Of a DNA stretch of 64,000 nt, positions 26,067 through 35,504 are shown in pieces. A program made the translations under genes and the position numbers. This stretch comes from Wohlfahrtiimonas larvae_A (GTDB lineage Bacteria; Pseudomonadota; Gammaproteobacteria; Cardiobacteriales; Wohlfahrtiimonadaceae). A model generated the notes under the pieces. The model was not told the DNA's origin and did not search any database. It worked only from the letters and a program-made list of their open reading frames with translations. Location: the NCBI GenBank assembly GCA_040394195.1, contig JBEBSR010000002.1, positions 1-64,000 of the forward strand, read 5' to 3'. The first letter of the stretch is position 1, and each line of letters opens with the position of its first letter.

Positions 26067-26573
26067 TTATGCTTTAAACTCTTTTGCTAATGCTTGGAAT
26101 TTTTCAATTTGTTCTGGGAAAATGACACGGTTTTCATCGCGGCCTAAGAAAATTTTGAACATAATACCGCCGTTGTGGTTGGCAAATAAAATGCTGCGAG
26201 TTTCGGAGCCACGGAATGGGCGAGTCACAAAATAGATTGCAGCACAGTTTTTATATCTTAAGTGACCTTGGAAACCGCTTGTTGCATCCAAATTATAAAA
26301 GCCATGACCTTCTTCACCGGCAGGGAATGGGCCAGAGAATTCAAATACAGCATCTACAGTGTGAATGATTGTCATCACTTTGCCCCAAGAGGCAACGCGC
26401 GTTAGGATTTCTTGGAAAAGGTCGCCAGATGCTTTAGACCATAATTCTTCAGGTAAACATTCAATCATTTCTGCTTCACTGGCATCATTGGATTCAGCCA
26501 ATGTTTCAAATAAAATACCTGGGTTTTTGGCTAAGCGCTCTTTAATGCTGGCTTTTTGTGCTTCTGTTAACAT
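26067..26573 (-). CDS. hutX: Haem utilisation carrier protein HutX
   Basis: Cytosolic haem-binding carrier that passes haem to HutZ. The 168 aa protein follows the ChuX/HutX pattern: N-terminal helices, then SWGKVMTIIHTVDAVFEFSG, HGFYNLD, the AIYFVTRPFRG strand and NHNGGIMFKIFLGRD. AAAGGAACACC precedes ATG 26573. It lies downstream of hutZ in the same direction, separated by 194 bp that carry unusual repeats, and is followed by a strong terminator. Confidence 0.9.
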   Translation of the reverse strand: MLTEAQKASIKERLAKNPGILFETLAESNDASEAEMIECLPEELWSKASGDLFQEILTRVASWGKVMTIIHTVDAVFEFSGPFPAGEEGHGFYNLDATSGFQGHLRYKNCAAIYFVTRPFRGSETRSILFANHNGGIMFKIFLGRDENRVIFPEQIEKFQALAKEFKA

Positions 26574-26596
26574 GGTGTTCCTTTGTGAGAATTAGA

Positions 26597-26761
26597 ATAT
26601 ATGCAAGCGACCAATGGGGTAGTAAGTCGAGTGATTAAAGAGGTTATCATCAAACTAAAGTATCCTTAAGCGAGGGGGGAGCTTTTGGATTAAAACAATT
26701 TTAAAACTCAGGGAGCGATAGGAATTTTAAAACTGTCTTTTGGATGATCGCTTGCATATAT
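26597..26761. repeat. 14-bp terminal inverted repeats in hutZ-hutX gap
   Basis: ATATATGCAAGCGA at 26597-26610 and its exact reverse complement at 26748-26761 bound a 165-bp segment between the two haem genes. Inside, AATTTTAAAACT occurs twice (26697-26708, 26723-26734), CTTTTGGAT twice (26682-26690, 26737-26745) and GGGAGC twice (26677-26682, 26711-26716), a decayed tandem pattern. No clear target-site duplication flanks it. It could be a MITE-like remnant or a long-range RNA stem. Confidence 0.6.
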
Positions 26762-26767
26762 ATTGGG

Positions 26768-27352
26768 TTAGGCTTGCTTTGGTGCGCCGTGGCCTCTGCC
26801 ATGACCTTTACCATCAATGCCTGTTAAATGTGTTGTTTTAGATTGATCTTTAGGGTTCAATCTAAATGCTTTACCAAAGCCTGTTACTAATACGCCTTTG
26901 CGTGGTGATAATTTAAACAAATGGAAATCACCCATATCACGTAATACATTCACTGTTTTGCCTGCGCGTTCTGTCAATGCAGCCAAGCCTGCTTCAAATT
27001 CAGCATCTTCACGAGGAACTTCAGTTGCTTCCACTTGGTATGTAACGCGCTTACGAGCATAGATATTACGAGTTTTGCTTTCATCATCAATGATCATAAT
27101 GTCAAAAATAGGACGATTTTTAACATGTTGAGTGTGATAAGCAATGTCAGCAATGAAAACGTAGTAATTGCCATCGATCACAGCAAATGGTGTATAGCTT
27201 GCGTGAGCAATTTGTTCATCATCAACAGTTGCCATTAAAAGAGTAATATTCTCTTCGTGCAATCGTTGTAATTCAGGCTCGAGTTCTGCATATAAATCTG
27301 CGCCTTTATTATCGATGATTTCTACATTAAATTCATTTGACTCAGTTGTCAT
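26768..27352 (-). CDS. hutZ: Haem-degrading protein HutZ/HugZ family
   Basis: Split-barrel haem-binding protein of 194 aa involved in using haem iron. The core has ITLLMATVDDEQIAHASYTPF, IADIAYHTQHVKNRP and ARKRVTYQVEA, and the C-terminus has the family's GVLVTGFGKAFRL and the HLTG ... GHGRGHG haem-binding tail. The longer frame starts with TTG at 27412, but ATG 27352 has GGAG seven bases upstream and is chosen. A promoter and a Fur-box-like site lie upstream; hutX follows. Confidence 0.9.
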   Translation of the reverse strand: MTTESNEFNVEIIDNKGADLYAELEPELQRLHEENITLLMATVDDEQIAHASYTPFAVIDGNYYVFIADIAYHTQHVKNRPIFDIMIIDDESKTRNIYARKRVTYQVEATEVPREDAEFEAGLAALTERAGKTVNVLRDMGDFHLFKLSPRKGVLVTGFGKAFRLNPKDQSKTTHLTGIDGKGHGRGHGAPKQA

Positions 27353-27390
27353 GGGTGCTCCGTTTAAGCTAATGTTGATTTGTGTTTTGG

Positions 27391-27419
27391 ATTGTAGCAA
27401 TAAAAATATCAAATGTTAA
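27391..27419 (-). promoter_or_regulatory. hutZ promoter
   Basis: Minus strand TTAACA (27414-27419) and TACAAT (27391-27396) with exactly 17 bp between. Confidence 0.6.
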
Positions 27420-27434
27420 TAGCAATCATTAATA

Positions 27435-27453
27435 AATAGTAATTATTCTCATA
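27435..27453 (-). promoter_or_regulatory. Candidate Fur box
   Basis: TATGAGAATAATTACTATT on the minus strand agrees with the 19-bp Fur consensus at 12 positions and lies 15 bp upstream of the hutZ -35. Iron-Fur control fits haem-use genes; the site assignment is inferred. Confidence 0.5.
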
Positions 27454-27621
27454 TAAGAAGAGGGTTTTTATCTATGAATGATATATTAATCATTGAGTTA
27501 GCCTGATTTTTATTTGTTATAAATTATGCAAAAAGCTTATGAGAAAACGTACAAGTATTGAAAAAATAAGGTAGAATGAGTGTTTTTCTTTGTTTAATTG
27601 AATAGATTGGAATAATGTCGT

Positions 27622-30204
27622 ATGAAACCAGCGTATCATCACCAAGATGTTGAGAAAACAGCACAGTCTTATTGGGAAACTAATAAAACATTTAAAGTTG
27701 CAGATCATGTAGAAGGCAAACAGAATTATTACTGTCTGTCTATGTTCCCATATCCATCTGGCCGACTTCACATGGGGCACGTGCGTAACTATACAATTGG
27801 CGATGTAATGAGCCGTTATATGACAATGAAGGGCTTTAATGTTCTTCAGCCAATGGGTTGGGATGCTTTTGGTATGCCAGCTGAAAATGCGGCGATTGAT
27901 AATAAAGTATCACCTTATCAGTGGACGCAAAAAAATATGACTTACATGAAAAACCAATTGAAGCTTTTGGGCTTTGGTTTTGATTGGGATCGTGAGATCG
28001 CAACATGTGAACCAGATTATTATCGTTGGGAACAGTGGTTCTTCACGAAATTATATGAAAAAGGCATCATTTACCGTAAAAATGGCATTGTGAACTGGGA
28101 TCCAATTGATCAAACAGTTCTCGCGAATGAACAGGTAATCGATGGTAAAGGCTGGCGTTCTGGCGCAGAAGTTGAGCGTCGCGAAATCCCAATGTATTAC
28201 TTCCGCATTACTGATTATGCTGATGAGTTATTAGAAGATTTAGATACTTTAACGGATTGGCCGTTACAAGTTAAAATCATGCAGAAAAACTGGATCGGCA
28301 AATCACAAGGGATGGAAATTGGGTTCCCTTATGAAGATGGTGCAGTACGTGTATTCACAACTCGCCCAGATACATTGATGGGTGCAAGCTATGTTGCGGT
28401 TGCGCCAGAGCATGCAATTGCACAAAAAGCGGTTGCGAATAATCCTGAATTACAAGCATTTATCGAAGAGTGTAAAAAAGGTGGCACAAACGAAGCTGAT
28501 ATTGCTACTCAAGAGAAAAAAGGGATGGCAACAGGTGCTTTTGTTACGCATCCAATTACACAAGAGCAATTGCCAGTTTGGGTTGCTAACTATGTGATCA
28601 TCACTTATGGTGAAGGCGCTGTGATGGCGGTACCTGCACATGATGAACGTGACTTTGAATTTGCAACTAAATATGGATTGCCAATTAAACCAGTCATTGA
28701 AAATAATGCTGAAGATCAAAGCTATACAACATGGCAGGAAGCTTATGCTGAACATGGTCCATTGATCAATTCAGGTGATTACAATGGCTTGGGCTTTGAA
28801 GAAGCAACGCAAGCTATCGCTAAGTTCTTAGAAGCTAAAGATTTAGGTTTCATCAAAACTCAGTATCGTTTACGTGATTGGGGCATTTCTCGTCAACGTT
28901 ATTGGGGTTGCCCAATTCCAATCATTCATTGCGAATGCTGCGGCGATGTTCCGGTGCCAGAAAAAGATTTACCAGTTGTATTGCCAAATGATTTGATTCC
29001 AGATGGTTCAGGTAATCCTTTGCATAAAAATGAAGCATTCTTGAATGTGGATTGCCCAAAATGTGGCAAAGCGGCTCGCCGTGAAACCGATACTATGGAT
29101 ACATTCATGGATTCATCTTGGTATTATGCACGCTTTGCATCTTATGATTGCAATACAGCGATGTTAGATGAACGTGCAGAACAGTGGTTACCAGTGGATC
29201 AATACATTGGTGGTATTGAACATGCGATTCTTCACTTATTATATTCACGTTTCTTCCATAAGTTAATGCGTGATGAAGGCTTGTTGGGTGATCCAGCTAA
29301 AGCGCCAAAAGAACCATTCAAAGCATTGTTAACACAAGGCATGGTAATTTCTCCATCATTCTATCGTCATGCTTCAACGGGTTATACTTGGTATAACTTG
29401 GATGATGTGACACCAGTTGTTAAAGATGGTGAAACTACTTACATCTTAAATACGGATGGTCAGCCAGTTGTTTATGGCGGCGTTCAGAAAATGAGTAAAT
29501 CTAAAAATAATGGTGTGGACCCTGAATTTATCATCAATGAATATGGTGCAGATACAGCGCGTTTATTCATGATGTTCAGTGCACCACCAGAGCAATCATT
29601 GGAATGGTCAGTTTCAGGTGTTGAAGGTGCTCAGCGTTTCTTAAAACGTTTGTGGGTATTTGGCCATGAATTCCAAGATTCATTGTCTACAAAAAATGAA
29701 TATGACCCTACAGATAAAACTTCTAAAGATGTTCGCCGTGTTGTGCATGAAGAGTTGAAGAAAGCATTGTTTGACTATGATCGTTACCAATACAACACAG
29801 TAATTTCAGCATGTATGAAAATGTTGAACGCATTGGGCGAATTAGATGATACAGAAGCTGCAAAATATGTGCGTAATGAAGGTTTCTCCATTATGTTGCG
29901 TTTGTTGTATCCAATCATTCCACATGTAACGCATGAAATTTGGAGCAATGTATTTGAAGGTAAGATCGAAACAGCGGAAATTCCAACTGTGGATGAATCT
30001 GTATTGGTTCGTGATGAAATCAACTATGTGATCCAAGTGAATGGTAAATTGCGTGGTGAGTTTGTGATTGCAGCTTCAGCATCTAAAGAAGAGATTGAAG
30101 CAATGGCATTAGCAAATGAAGCAGCACAGCGCCATTTTGAAGGCATGCAGATCATGAAGGTGATTGTCGTTCCTAAGAAACTAGTGAATATAGTTGCTAA
30201 GTAA
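27622..30204 (+). CDS. leuS: Leucyl-tRNA synthetase
   Basis: Class I aminoacyl-tRNA synthetase, 860 aa, the same length as E. coli LeuS. HIGH-type motif is HMGH (residues 50-53), the editing domain (CP1) is in the middle with the TTRPDTLMGASYV threonine-rich region, a four-cysteine zinc insert is present (CECCGDV ... CPKCGK), and the KMSKSKNNGVDP loop follows. The C-terminus ends with the tRNA-binding domain. The ribosome-binding site (TGGA) is weak. A terminator follows, so the usual lptE neighbour is absent. Confidence 0.98.
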   Translation: MKPAYHHQDVEKTAQSYWETNKTFKVADHVEGKQNYYCLSMFPYPSGRLHMGHVRNYTIGDVMSRYMTMKGFNVLQPMGWDAFGMPAENAAIDNKVSPYQWTQKNMTYMKNQLKLLGFGFDWDREIATCEPDYYRWEQWFFTKLYEKGIIYRKNGIVNWDPIDQTVLANEQVIDGKGWRSGAEVERREIPMYYFRITDYADELLEDLDTLTDWPLQVKIMQKNWIGKSQGMEIGFPYEDGAVRVFTTRPDTLMGASYVAVAPEHAIAQKAVANNPELQAFIEECKKGGTNEADIATQEKKGMATGAFVTHPITQEQLPVWVANYVIITYGEGAVMAVPAHDERDFEFATKYGLPIKPVIENNAEDQSYTTWQEAYAEHGPLINSGDYNGLGFEEATQAIAKFLEAKDLGFIKTQYRLRDWGISRQRYWGCPIPIIHCECCGDVPVPEKDLPVVLPNDLIPDGSGNPLHKNEAFLNVDCPKCGKAARRETDTMDTFMDSSWYYARFASYDCNTAMLDERAEQWLPVDQYIGGIEHAILHLLYSRFFHKLMRDEGLLGDPAKAPKEPFKALLTQGMVISPSFYRHASTGYTWYNLDDVTPVVKDGETTYILNTDGQPVVYGGVQKMSKSKNNGVDPEFIINEYGADTARLFMMFSAPPEQSLEWSVSGVEGAQRFLKRLWVFGHEFQDSLSTKNEYDPTDKTSKDVRRVVHEELKKALFDYDRYQYNTVISACMKMLNALGELDDTEAAKYVRNEGFSIMLRLLYPIIPHVTHEIWSNVFEGKIETAEIPTVDESVLVRDEINYVIQVNGKLRGEFVIAASASKEEIEAMALANEAAQRHFEGMQIMKVIVVPKKLVNIVAK

Positions 30205-30211
30205 TTTGTAG

Positions 30212-30244
30212 AAATAGCCCTTAAGAATTTTAAGGGCTATTTTT
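30212..30244 (+). terminator. Terminator of leuS
   Basis: 13-bp stem AAATAGCCCTTAA / TTAAGGGCTATTT, 5-nt loop, ending in T-rich sequence. Confidence 0.88.
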
Positions 30245-30290
30245 ATCTCAAGCAATAATTTTGAAAGCATTGATGATAGAACGGAGAATT

Positions 30291-31331
30291 ATGAAAAAAA
30301 TAAGTTTAACATTGATTATTTCGAGTTTATTGATATCACCAATTTGGGCTGATAGTTTGGAAAATCCAAAGCAATTATCAGATGCTCAAAGAATTCAACA
30401 GATATTGGTAAATGATCCTGAAAATGGCGAAGCCAATTTTAAGATGGCTGTATATTATAGCTCAGCAGACCAGTTAGATACTGTGAAACAATTAGAATAT
30501 TTAAAAAAATCAGCTGATTTAGGTTTTGCAGAAGGGCAATTGCAATATGGTTTTTATCTTCTTAATCAAGGTAAAGGTGAAGAAGGTTTGCAGTATTTAG
30601 AAAAAGCTGCATCTCAAAATCATGTTCAAGCAATGACTTTATTGGGTGATCTTTATTTTGCAGGTTATCATGATCAGTCGGGTAAAAATATGATTGATAG
30701 AAATGCTGAGCAATCTATTAAGTATCTGGGTCAAGCAGTTGAACAAAATAGCCAGGATGCTCGTTATACATTGGCTTATGTATATTTAGATCCAGATTTA
30801 GGTCAAAAAGATATTCAGAAAGCGATAGAATTGCTAGAAGCTAATATTGATTATAAAGATCAAACAGGGCATCTCTCATCTATTATTGCTTTGATTGATA
30901 TTTATGAAGGTAATCAAGATTTAGCTGTTAGGGCATCAAAGTTGCAAGATTATTATTATTTGGCAAGCTTACAAGAATATATGCCCGCGGTATTCATCAT
31001 TGGAATGCTCCAGCGAGAAGGTAGTAAGGGAGAGGAAATAGAAATTTCTAAAGATTTGGAAGCTGCATTTAAAAATCTATCAAAAGCAGCGAATGCTGGT
31101 TATTTAGAAGCAATGTTTCGCATTGGTGAAATGTATTTCAAAGGTGAAGGCACAAAACAAAGCGATAGTGATGCATACATCTGGATGGCAATTGCTGAAG
31201 AGTTATCTAATAGTGAAACAAAATATTCAGAGACTATTTTAGAGTTGGTTCCAAGAAAAGATCAGCAAATAGTTGTTGATCAGAAAAATCATCAGTTACA
31301 GTTTTTCTCAAAACCAACAAGTAATAAATAG
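30291..31331 (+). CDS. Secreted Sel1/TPR-repeat protein
   Basis: Protein of 346 aa starting at ATG 30291, which has GGAG five bases upstream; a longer frame begins 30 bp earlier but lacks a site. Residues 1-18 form a signal peptide (KKISLTLIISSLLISPIWA) with a likely cut after IWA and no lipobox Cys, so it is probably periplasmic. The rest shows several Sel1-like repeats (for example ADLGFAEGQLQYGFYLLNQG, NAGYLEAMFRIGEMYFKGEG) that form a helical scaffold for protein contacts. Specific role unknown. Confidence 0.85.
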   Translation: MKKISLTLIISSLLISPIWADSLENPKQLSDAQRIQQILVNDPENGEANFKMAVYYSSADQLDTVKQLEYLKKSADLGFAEGQLQYGFYLLNQGKGEEGLQYLEKAASQNHVQAMTLLGDLYFAGYHDQSGKNMIDRNAEQSIKYLGQAVEQNSQDARYTLAYVYLDPDLGQKDIQKAIELLEANIDYKDQTGHLSSIIALIDIYEGNQDLAVRASKLQDYYYLASLQEYMPAVFIIGMLQREGSKGEEIEISKDLEAAFKNLSKAANAGYLEAMFRIGEMYFKGEGTKQSDSDAYIWMAIAEELSNSETKYSETILELVPRKDQQIVVDQKNHQLQFFSKPTSNK

Positions 31332-31379
31332 GTTTCTCTTCAGTCTAAAGAATAATGGCAGATTTTATCTGATAAGTAA

Positions 31380-31406
31380 AAAAGGAAGGCATGCCTTCCT
31401 TTTATT
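31380..31406. terminator. Bidirectional terminator
   Basis: AAAAGGAAGG / CCTTCCTTTT stem with a CATG loop, A-rich before and T-rich after, between the convergent Sel1 gene and the permease gene. Confidence 0.85.
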
Positions 31407-31428
31407 TTAGTTTTACTTTAAAGCAATA

Positions 31429-32727
31429 TTACACAATAAATTTCAAGAATGGTGAGATTACCAATAACAAGCCTGTAAAAATAATAAAGTATAGAGCAAT
31501 ACCTTTAAATCTATGCAAAGAAGGTACTTTATAAACTAAATATGCAGGGATTAAGCAGCCTACTAAGCCAAAAATTGGGCTGCACAAGCTTGTGAATAAT
31601 AATACAGGAAGATTTAATACAATAGCGCTCCAAGCTAAAGAGATTGCTGCAATGATGATTGTCATTTTGACCCATTTTTCATTGATTTTATCTTCAGGCA
31701 TATATCGTCTTAATACATTCATTAAAATGCCTTGTGTTGCTTCTCTAAAGCCTAAATAAATACCAAAGAATGCTGTCATTACAGCAAAGATATTCAATAA
31801 AATACCTGCAATATTTGTCCATTTACCAGGAATTACTTTGGCTGCAATCGCGAGGGCAGAGATATTTTCGTTATAGGCTTGTACTGCATCTGCATGGCTC
31901 ATTGCAAATGTGAATGAAATCGCATAGAAAAACACTGTGACGAATAAGATAGCAAAGGCAATGTTCATTGCGCGTAATGCTTTATATCTTGCAGCAGCAA
32001 TAGATTTATTGTGAGCGCGATATGAAATAACCATAGGGCTCAAGGTTTGGATGAATAAGATAGATGTTAGTGTAAAAGGCAGTGTAATGATCGCATTTTT
32101 GATCCAAAGGCTCATGGGAGGTAGTTCGCCAACATTTTGTGCGATATTCCAGCGGCTAATCATTAATATACCTAAAACAGCGACAACAGCTACTTTGAAT
32201 ATCACCATAAAGCTAGATATTTTAAAAAGTAACTTTTCACCACGTGATGCAATAGCAACTAATGCAATCACAAGTGCTAAGCCATAAAATTTATTTTCTG
32301 AAAGCAATGTATCTGTTATGCCATAAGTATGGAGGTAAGATGCGCTATCATTGGTAATTGCAGTGGAATAGGCAAACATCCAAATTACCAACATGATGAA
32401 ATAGAGTGCACCTAATAAAATCCCCCAGTTTTTACCCAGATAGCCTGAAATAACACTTGGGTAATCTAGGCATTCTTTAGATTCCGCGAGTGTATTGATG
32501 AAGAGTTTTTGGAATAAATACATCGCAGGGTAGCCAATGACAGAAGAAAGTAGAAAAACCCACAATCCCATTAAGCCAACTTGGACAGGCAAGAATACAA
32601 TACCCGCACCAATTGCCATGCCGATGCTCATAATAATCCAGCCAAAATCAGTTGAGTCAAATTTAATCGCATCCAACCATTCTTGATCAGTTAGGTTGGG
32701 ATCTTTAGATAGCACAGAAGCACTCAT
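31429..32727 (-). CDS. HAAAP family amino acid permease
   Basis: Inner-membrane protein of 432 aa with about eleven hydrophobic segments. The first segment, GWIIMSIGMAIGAGIVFLP, is the characteristic start of the hydroxy/aromatic amino acid permease (SdaC/TdcC/YhaO) family, and FREATQGILMNVL occurs near the C-terminus as in serine/threonine carriers. It probably imports serine or threonine with H+ or Na+; the exact substrate is inferred. GAGGA precedes ATG 32727. It is not clearly in an operon with ampG, since 94 bp of AT-rich sequence separate them. Confidence 0.88.
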   Translation of the reverse strand: MSASVLSKDPNLTDQEWLDAIKFDSTDFGWIIMSIGMAIGAGIVFLPVQVGLMGLWVFLLSSVIGYPAMYLFQKLFINTLAESKECLDYPSVISGYLGKNWGILLGALYFIMLVIWMFAYSTAITNDSASYLHTYGITDTLLSENKFYGLALVIALVAIASRGEKLLFKISSFMVIFKVAVVAVLGILMISRWNIAQNVGELPPMSLWIKNAIITLPFTLTSILFIQTLSPMVISYRAHNKSIAAARYKALRAMNIAFAILFVTVFFYAISFTFAMSHADAVQAYNENISALAIAAKVIPGKWTNIAGILLNIFAVMTAFFGIYLGFREATQGILMNVLRRYMPEDKINEKWVKMTIIIAAISLAWSAIVLNLPVLLFTSLCSPIFGLVGCLIPAYLVYKVPSLHRFKGIALYFIIFTGLLLVISPFLKFIV

Positions 32728-32821
32728 AAGTGAATCCTCTTTTATTAAGTATAATTGTAGTTGTTTTGTACTACCTGAATTATAGCTTTTTTCTAGAGAA
32801 TCAGATTGATATGAATTAACT

Positions 32822-34114
32822 TTATGGTTGGTTTTGTTTGGCTGTATTGCTGGCTTGCAACTGCAAAATACTTGTTTTAATCATTGTTAAAACGAATAAT
32901 GCAGGTACAAATAAAAATGCAGTGAATATAAAGAAGCTTTGCCAACCATAATCTTCTACAGCAAAGCCTGAGAATGAGCCAAAGATGCGTAAAGAGAAAG
33001 CAGCGATTGCGCTTAACATTGCATATTGTGTCGCAGAATAAGAGCGGTTACATAACAGGCTTAAATATGTGATAAATACAGCACTTGCAAATCCGCCAAT
33101 AAAATTTTCAAGAGAAATGGCAAGTGTCAGAGATAAAACGGTTGGATAATGTAAAACTAATATATACCCAAGATTTGTTAATCCCATTAATATAGATGAC
33201 CAAACTAAAGCGCTGTATAGATTCATTCGCGAGATAATATTAGCAGATATGAATGCACCTAAGAGTGTTGCTATTAATCCATAAACCTTGCTGATTAAGC
33301 CGATCTGGGTGCCTGTGTAACCCATTTCATTATAGAACGCTGAAATTAGTACACCAGCAATTGCATCTGGCATTTTGAAGAATAGAATGAAGACCAGGAT
33401 TAAAATAGCTTGTGGGCGCGTGATGAAGTTTTTGAAAGGAATCAGAATATAGTCAGCTAATGTTGCATGGGCTGATATTTTTTGACGTTGAACTTCTGAG
33501 TGATCTATTTCTTCTTTAATTAAAAAGATAGTGACAAAAGTGATGGCTGCAAATAATGTGGCTGCTAACAAGAAAATGGTTGGCCAATTGATATAATCAG
33601 ATGCAAATAATACGGCTGCACCCATAATCAGCATTGCCATACGATAAGTTACTTGTGAAAGGCTGGAGCCATATGATTGCTCTTCATTGGAAAGTGTATC
33701 TATTCTATAAGCATCGATGACAATATCTTGACTGGCAGATGCTGTTGCAAGTAATAATATGAGAATAGAGATTATGCCAATATGATCATTGGGATTAACC
33801 ATTGATAGGGCAAAGAAAATAATCGTTAAGCAGGATTGAAATAGCACAATCCAACTTTTGCGTCTGCCTAATTTAGCTAAGATTATCGGGCGTTTAGCAT
33901 CTAAAAAAGGTGCCCATAAAAATTTAAAAACATAAGGCAATCCTGCTAAGCTGATCAGTCCGATGCTTTTTTTGTCAACGCCATATTTAGATAACCAATA
34001 AGTTAATGTCGATAGTGTCATTAATATTGGTAAACCTGAAGCAAAGCTTAAAAAACCAACCGCTAAAATTTTTGGTGAAAAATAAGGCTTAAAGCTTTGC
34101 AGCAGTTTAGTCAT
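32822..34114 (-). CDS. ampG: AmpG muropeptide permease
   Basis: MFS-type inner-membrane importer of anhydro-muropeptides (GlcNAc-anhMurNAc and its peptides) for peptidoglycan recycling. The 430 aa product opens with the AmpG pattern LGFASGLP-like FLSFASGLPILMTLSTLTYWL, then KFLWAPFLDAKRP, RRKSWIV and the SQDIVIDAYRID segment. Nine bases separate its ATG from the speG stop, so the ygiM-like gene, speG and ampG probably form one unit. A weak Shine-Dalgarno suggests coupling. Confidence 0.92.
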   Translation of the reverse strand: MTKLLQSFKPYFSPKILAVGFLSFASGLPILMTLSTLTYWLSKYGVDKKSIGLISLAGLPYVFKFLWAPFLDAKRPIILAKLGRRKSWIVLFQSCLTIIFFALSMVNPNDHIGIISILILLLATASASQDIVIDAYRIDTLSNEEQSYGSSLSQVTYRMAMLIMGAAVLFASDYINWPTIFLLAATLFAAITFVTIFLIKEEIDHSEVQRQKISAHATLADYILIPFKNFITRPQAILILVFILFFKMPDAIAGVLISAFYNEMGYTGTQIGLISKVYGLIATLLGAFISANIISRMNLYSALVWSSILMGLTNLGYILVLHYPTVLSLTLAISLENFIGGFASAVFITYLSLLCNRSYSATQYAMLSAIAAFSLRIFGSFSGFAVEDYGWQSFFIFTAFLFVPALFVLTMIKTSILQLQASNTAKQNQP

Positions 34115-34123
34115 AAATTATTG

Positions 34124-34648
34124 TTATCCTTCAAAGGCTTTCATGTACTCATTTTGGAAGATGCACATGCGGATGGCATTACGATAAGCGCCTGCAGAGA
34201 AAAATTCATGGCGTAGAACACCTTCCACTGTGAAGCCTAGTTTTGTGTAAATATGAACAGCTTTTTCGTTCGCTTCATCGACAACTAAATACAATTTATA
34301 TAGGTTTAATGTGTGGAATGCATAATCCATTGCTAATTTAGTTGCAGTTCTTGCATAGCCTTTACCTTGGTTATTAGGCGCAATGATGATCTGAAACTCA
34401 GCACGGCGATGCGTGTAATCAATTTCCACCAACTCAACTAAGCCAATAGGTTCTTTGTCTTCTGTTTTTTGCAAAATGAAACGGCGTTCGTTTTTATCAT
34501 GAATATGTTTATCGTAGAGATCTGAGAGTTCTAAGAAAGACTCGTATGGCTCTTCGAACCAATAACGCATGATGGATGCGTTATTGTCTAAATGGTGCAC
34601 AAAGCGAAGGTCCTCTTTCTCAAGTGGTCGAAGACTTAAAGTGCTCAT
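34124..34648 (-). CDS. speG: Spermidine N1-acetyltransferase SpeG
   Basis: GNAT acetyltransferase (174 aa) that acetylates spermidine and spermine to limit polyamine toxicity. Near-identical runs to E. coli SpeG are visible: RPLEKEDLRFVHHLDNNAS, MRYWFEEPYESF, ELSDLYDKHIHDKNERRF, LVELVEI, RRAEFQIII and NLYKLYLVVDEANEKAVHIY. The acetyl-CoA site is NNQGKGYA. It sits between the SH3/YgiM-type gene and ampG; AAGGA lies about 10 nt before the ATG. Confidence 0.97.
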   Translation of the reverse strand: MSTLSLRPLEKEDLRFVHHLDNNASIMRYWFEEPYESFLELSDLYDKHIHDKNERRFILQKTEDKEPIGLVELVEIDYTHRRAEFQIIIAPNNQGKGYARTATKLAMDYAFHTLNLYKLYLVVDEANEKAVHIYTKLGFTVEGVLRHEFFSAGAYRNAIRMCIFQNEYMKAFEG

Positions 34649-34673
34649 GTAATAATTTCCTTATTAATATGGA

Positions 34674-35357
34674 TTAATAGCGGCTCCAGTTACGTTTTTG
34701 ATTACGATAACGAAGTAGCCTTGGCAAAATGGATGTACCCAAAACGATGCCTGCGAAAAGGATGCTTGCACCTTTTAGCCATTCATCACTTCTTTTGTTT
34801 TCTTTCAGTGTGAAGTTTTCACTTTTTAATTGTTTTAATTCTAGTTCTTGTTGCATGTTGACTTGAGTTAATAACTGATTATCATTGTCGATATCGATGA
34901 CATTTTTATTAATTTGTTCAAGATGTGTCACGCGGTTGGTTTGAACTAATAATGCTTGTTCTAATTTCTTTTGATTTTCTTTGAGAGAAGTGATGATTTG
35001 ATCTTTTTCATCATTCTCAGTATTCAATGTTGCAATGCTTTCTTGTAATGGAGCATATTCTTGCTGAGCCATTTCAACAAACTCACGTGCTGCAGGATCA
35101 TTCATCACAAAACTTTTATGAATCCAGCCGCGAGCATTATTTTCACCATATTGAATTTCATAATGTTGTTTATTTTCATTCAATATTGTTATTTTTTCGC
35201 CAGATGTCAGCATTTTAATGATTCGACTATTGTCACTACCTGAAGCTCTGATAGGAGCTTGTAGTTGATCTGTGACATATTTAATATTTTGTGCAGAAAC
35301 TGTGGAGCATAAAACTGTGAGTGATAACAGTGTAATGATATGGGCGCGAAAAGACAT
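34674..35357 (-). CDS. Periplasmic-facing SH3-domain membrane protein (YgiM type)
   Basis: Protein of 227 aa with an N-terminal signal peptide (LLSLTVLCSTVSA), a bacterial SH3 domain with the family opening YVTDQLQAPIRASGSDNSRII and GWIHKSFV, a long coiled coil (about residues 95-190), and a single C-terminal membrane segment (ASILFAGIVLGTSILPRLL) followed by a basic tail. This is the TIGR04211/YgiM layout. Probable role is in envelope maintenance, but no reaction is known. AAGGA is placed five bases before ATG 35357; speG follows 25 bp later. Confidence 0.88.
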   Translation of the reverse strand: MSFRAHIITLLSLTVLCSTVSAQNIKYVTDQLQAPIRASGSDNSRIIKMLTSGEKITILNENKQHYEIQYGENNARGWIHKSFVMNDPAAREFVEMAQQEYAPLQESIATLNTENDEKDQIITSLKENQKKLEQALLVQTNRVTHLEQINKNVIDIDNDNQLLTQVNMQQELELKQLKSENFTLKENKRSDEWLKGASILFAGIVLGTSILPRLLRYRNQKRNWSRY

Positions 35358-35455
35358 TCTATTCCTTAAAATATGCTACTTTCGAAAGGAACATTATAAA
35401 CATAAACGCATGAAAATGCATATGAGAATCTGTAGTTTTGCGGGGATTTGACAAT

Positions 35456-35484
35456 AAAAAAGAGCATTTTAAATGCTCTTTTTT
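35456..35484 (-). terminator. Terminator of tRNA operon
   Basis: Near-perfect palindrome AAAAAAGAGCATTT / AAATGCTCTTTTTT. It lies 21 bp beyond the encoded CCA end of the second tRNA and can also stop the opposite strand. Confidence 0.85.
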
Positions 35485-35504
35485 ATATTTGCTTAGCAAA
35501 TCAG

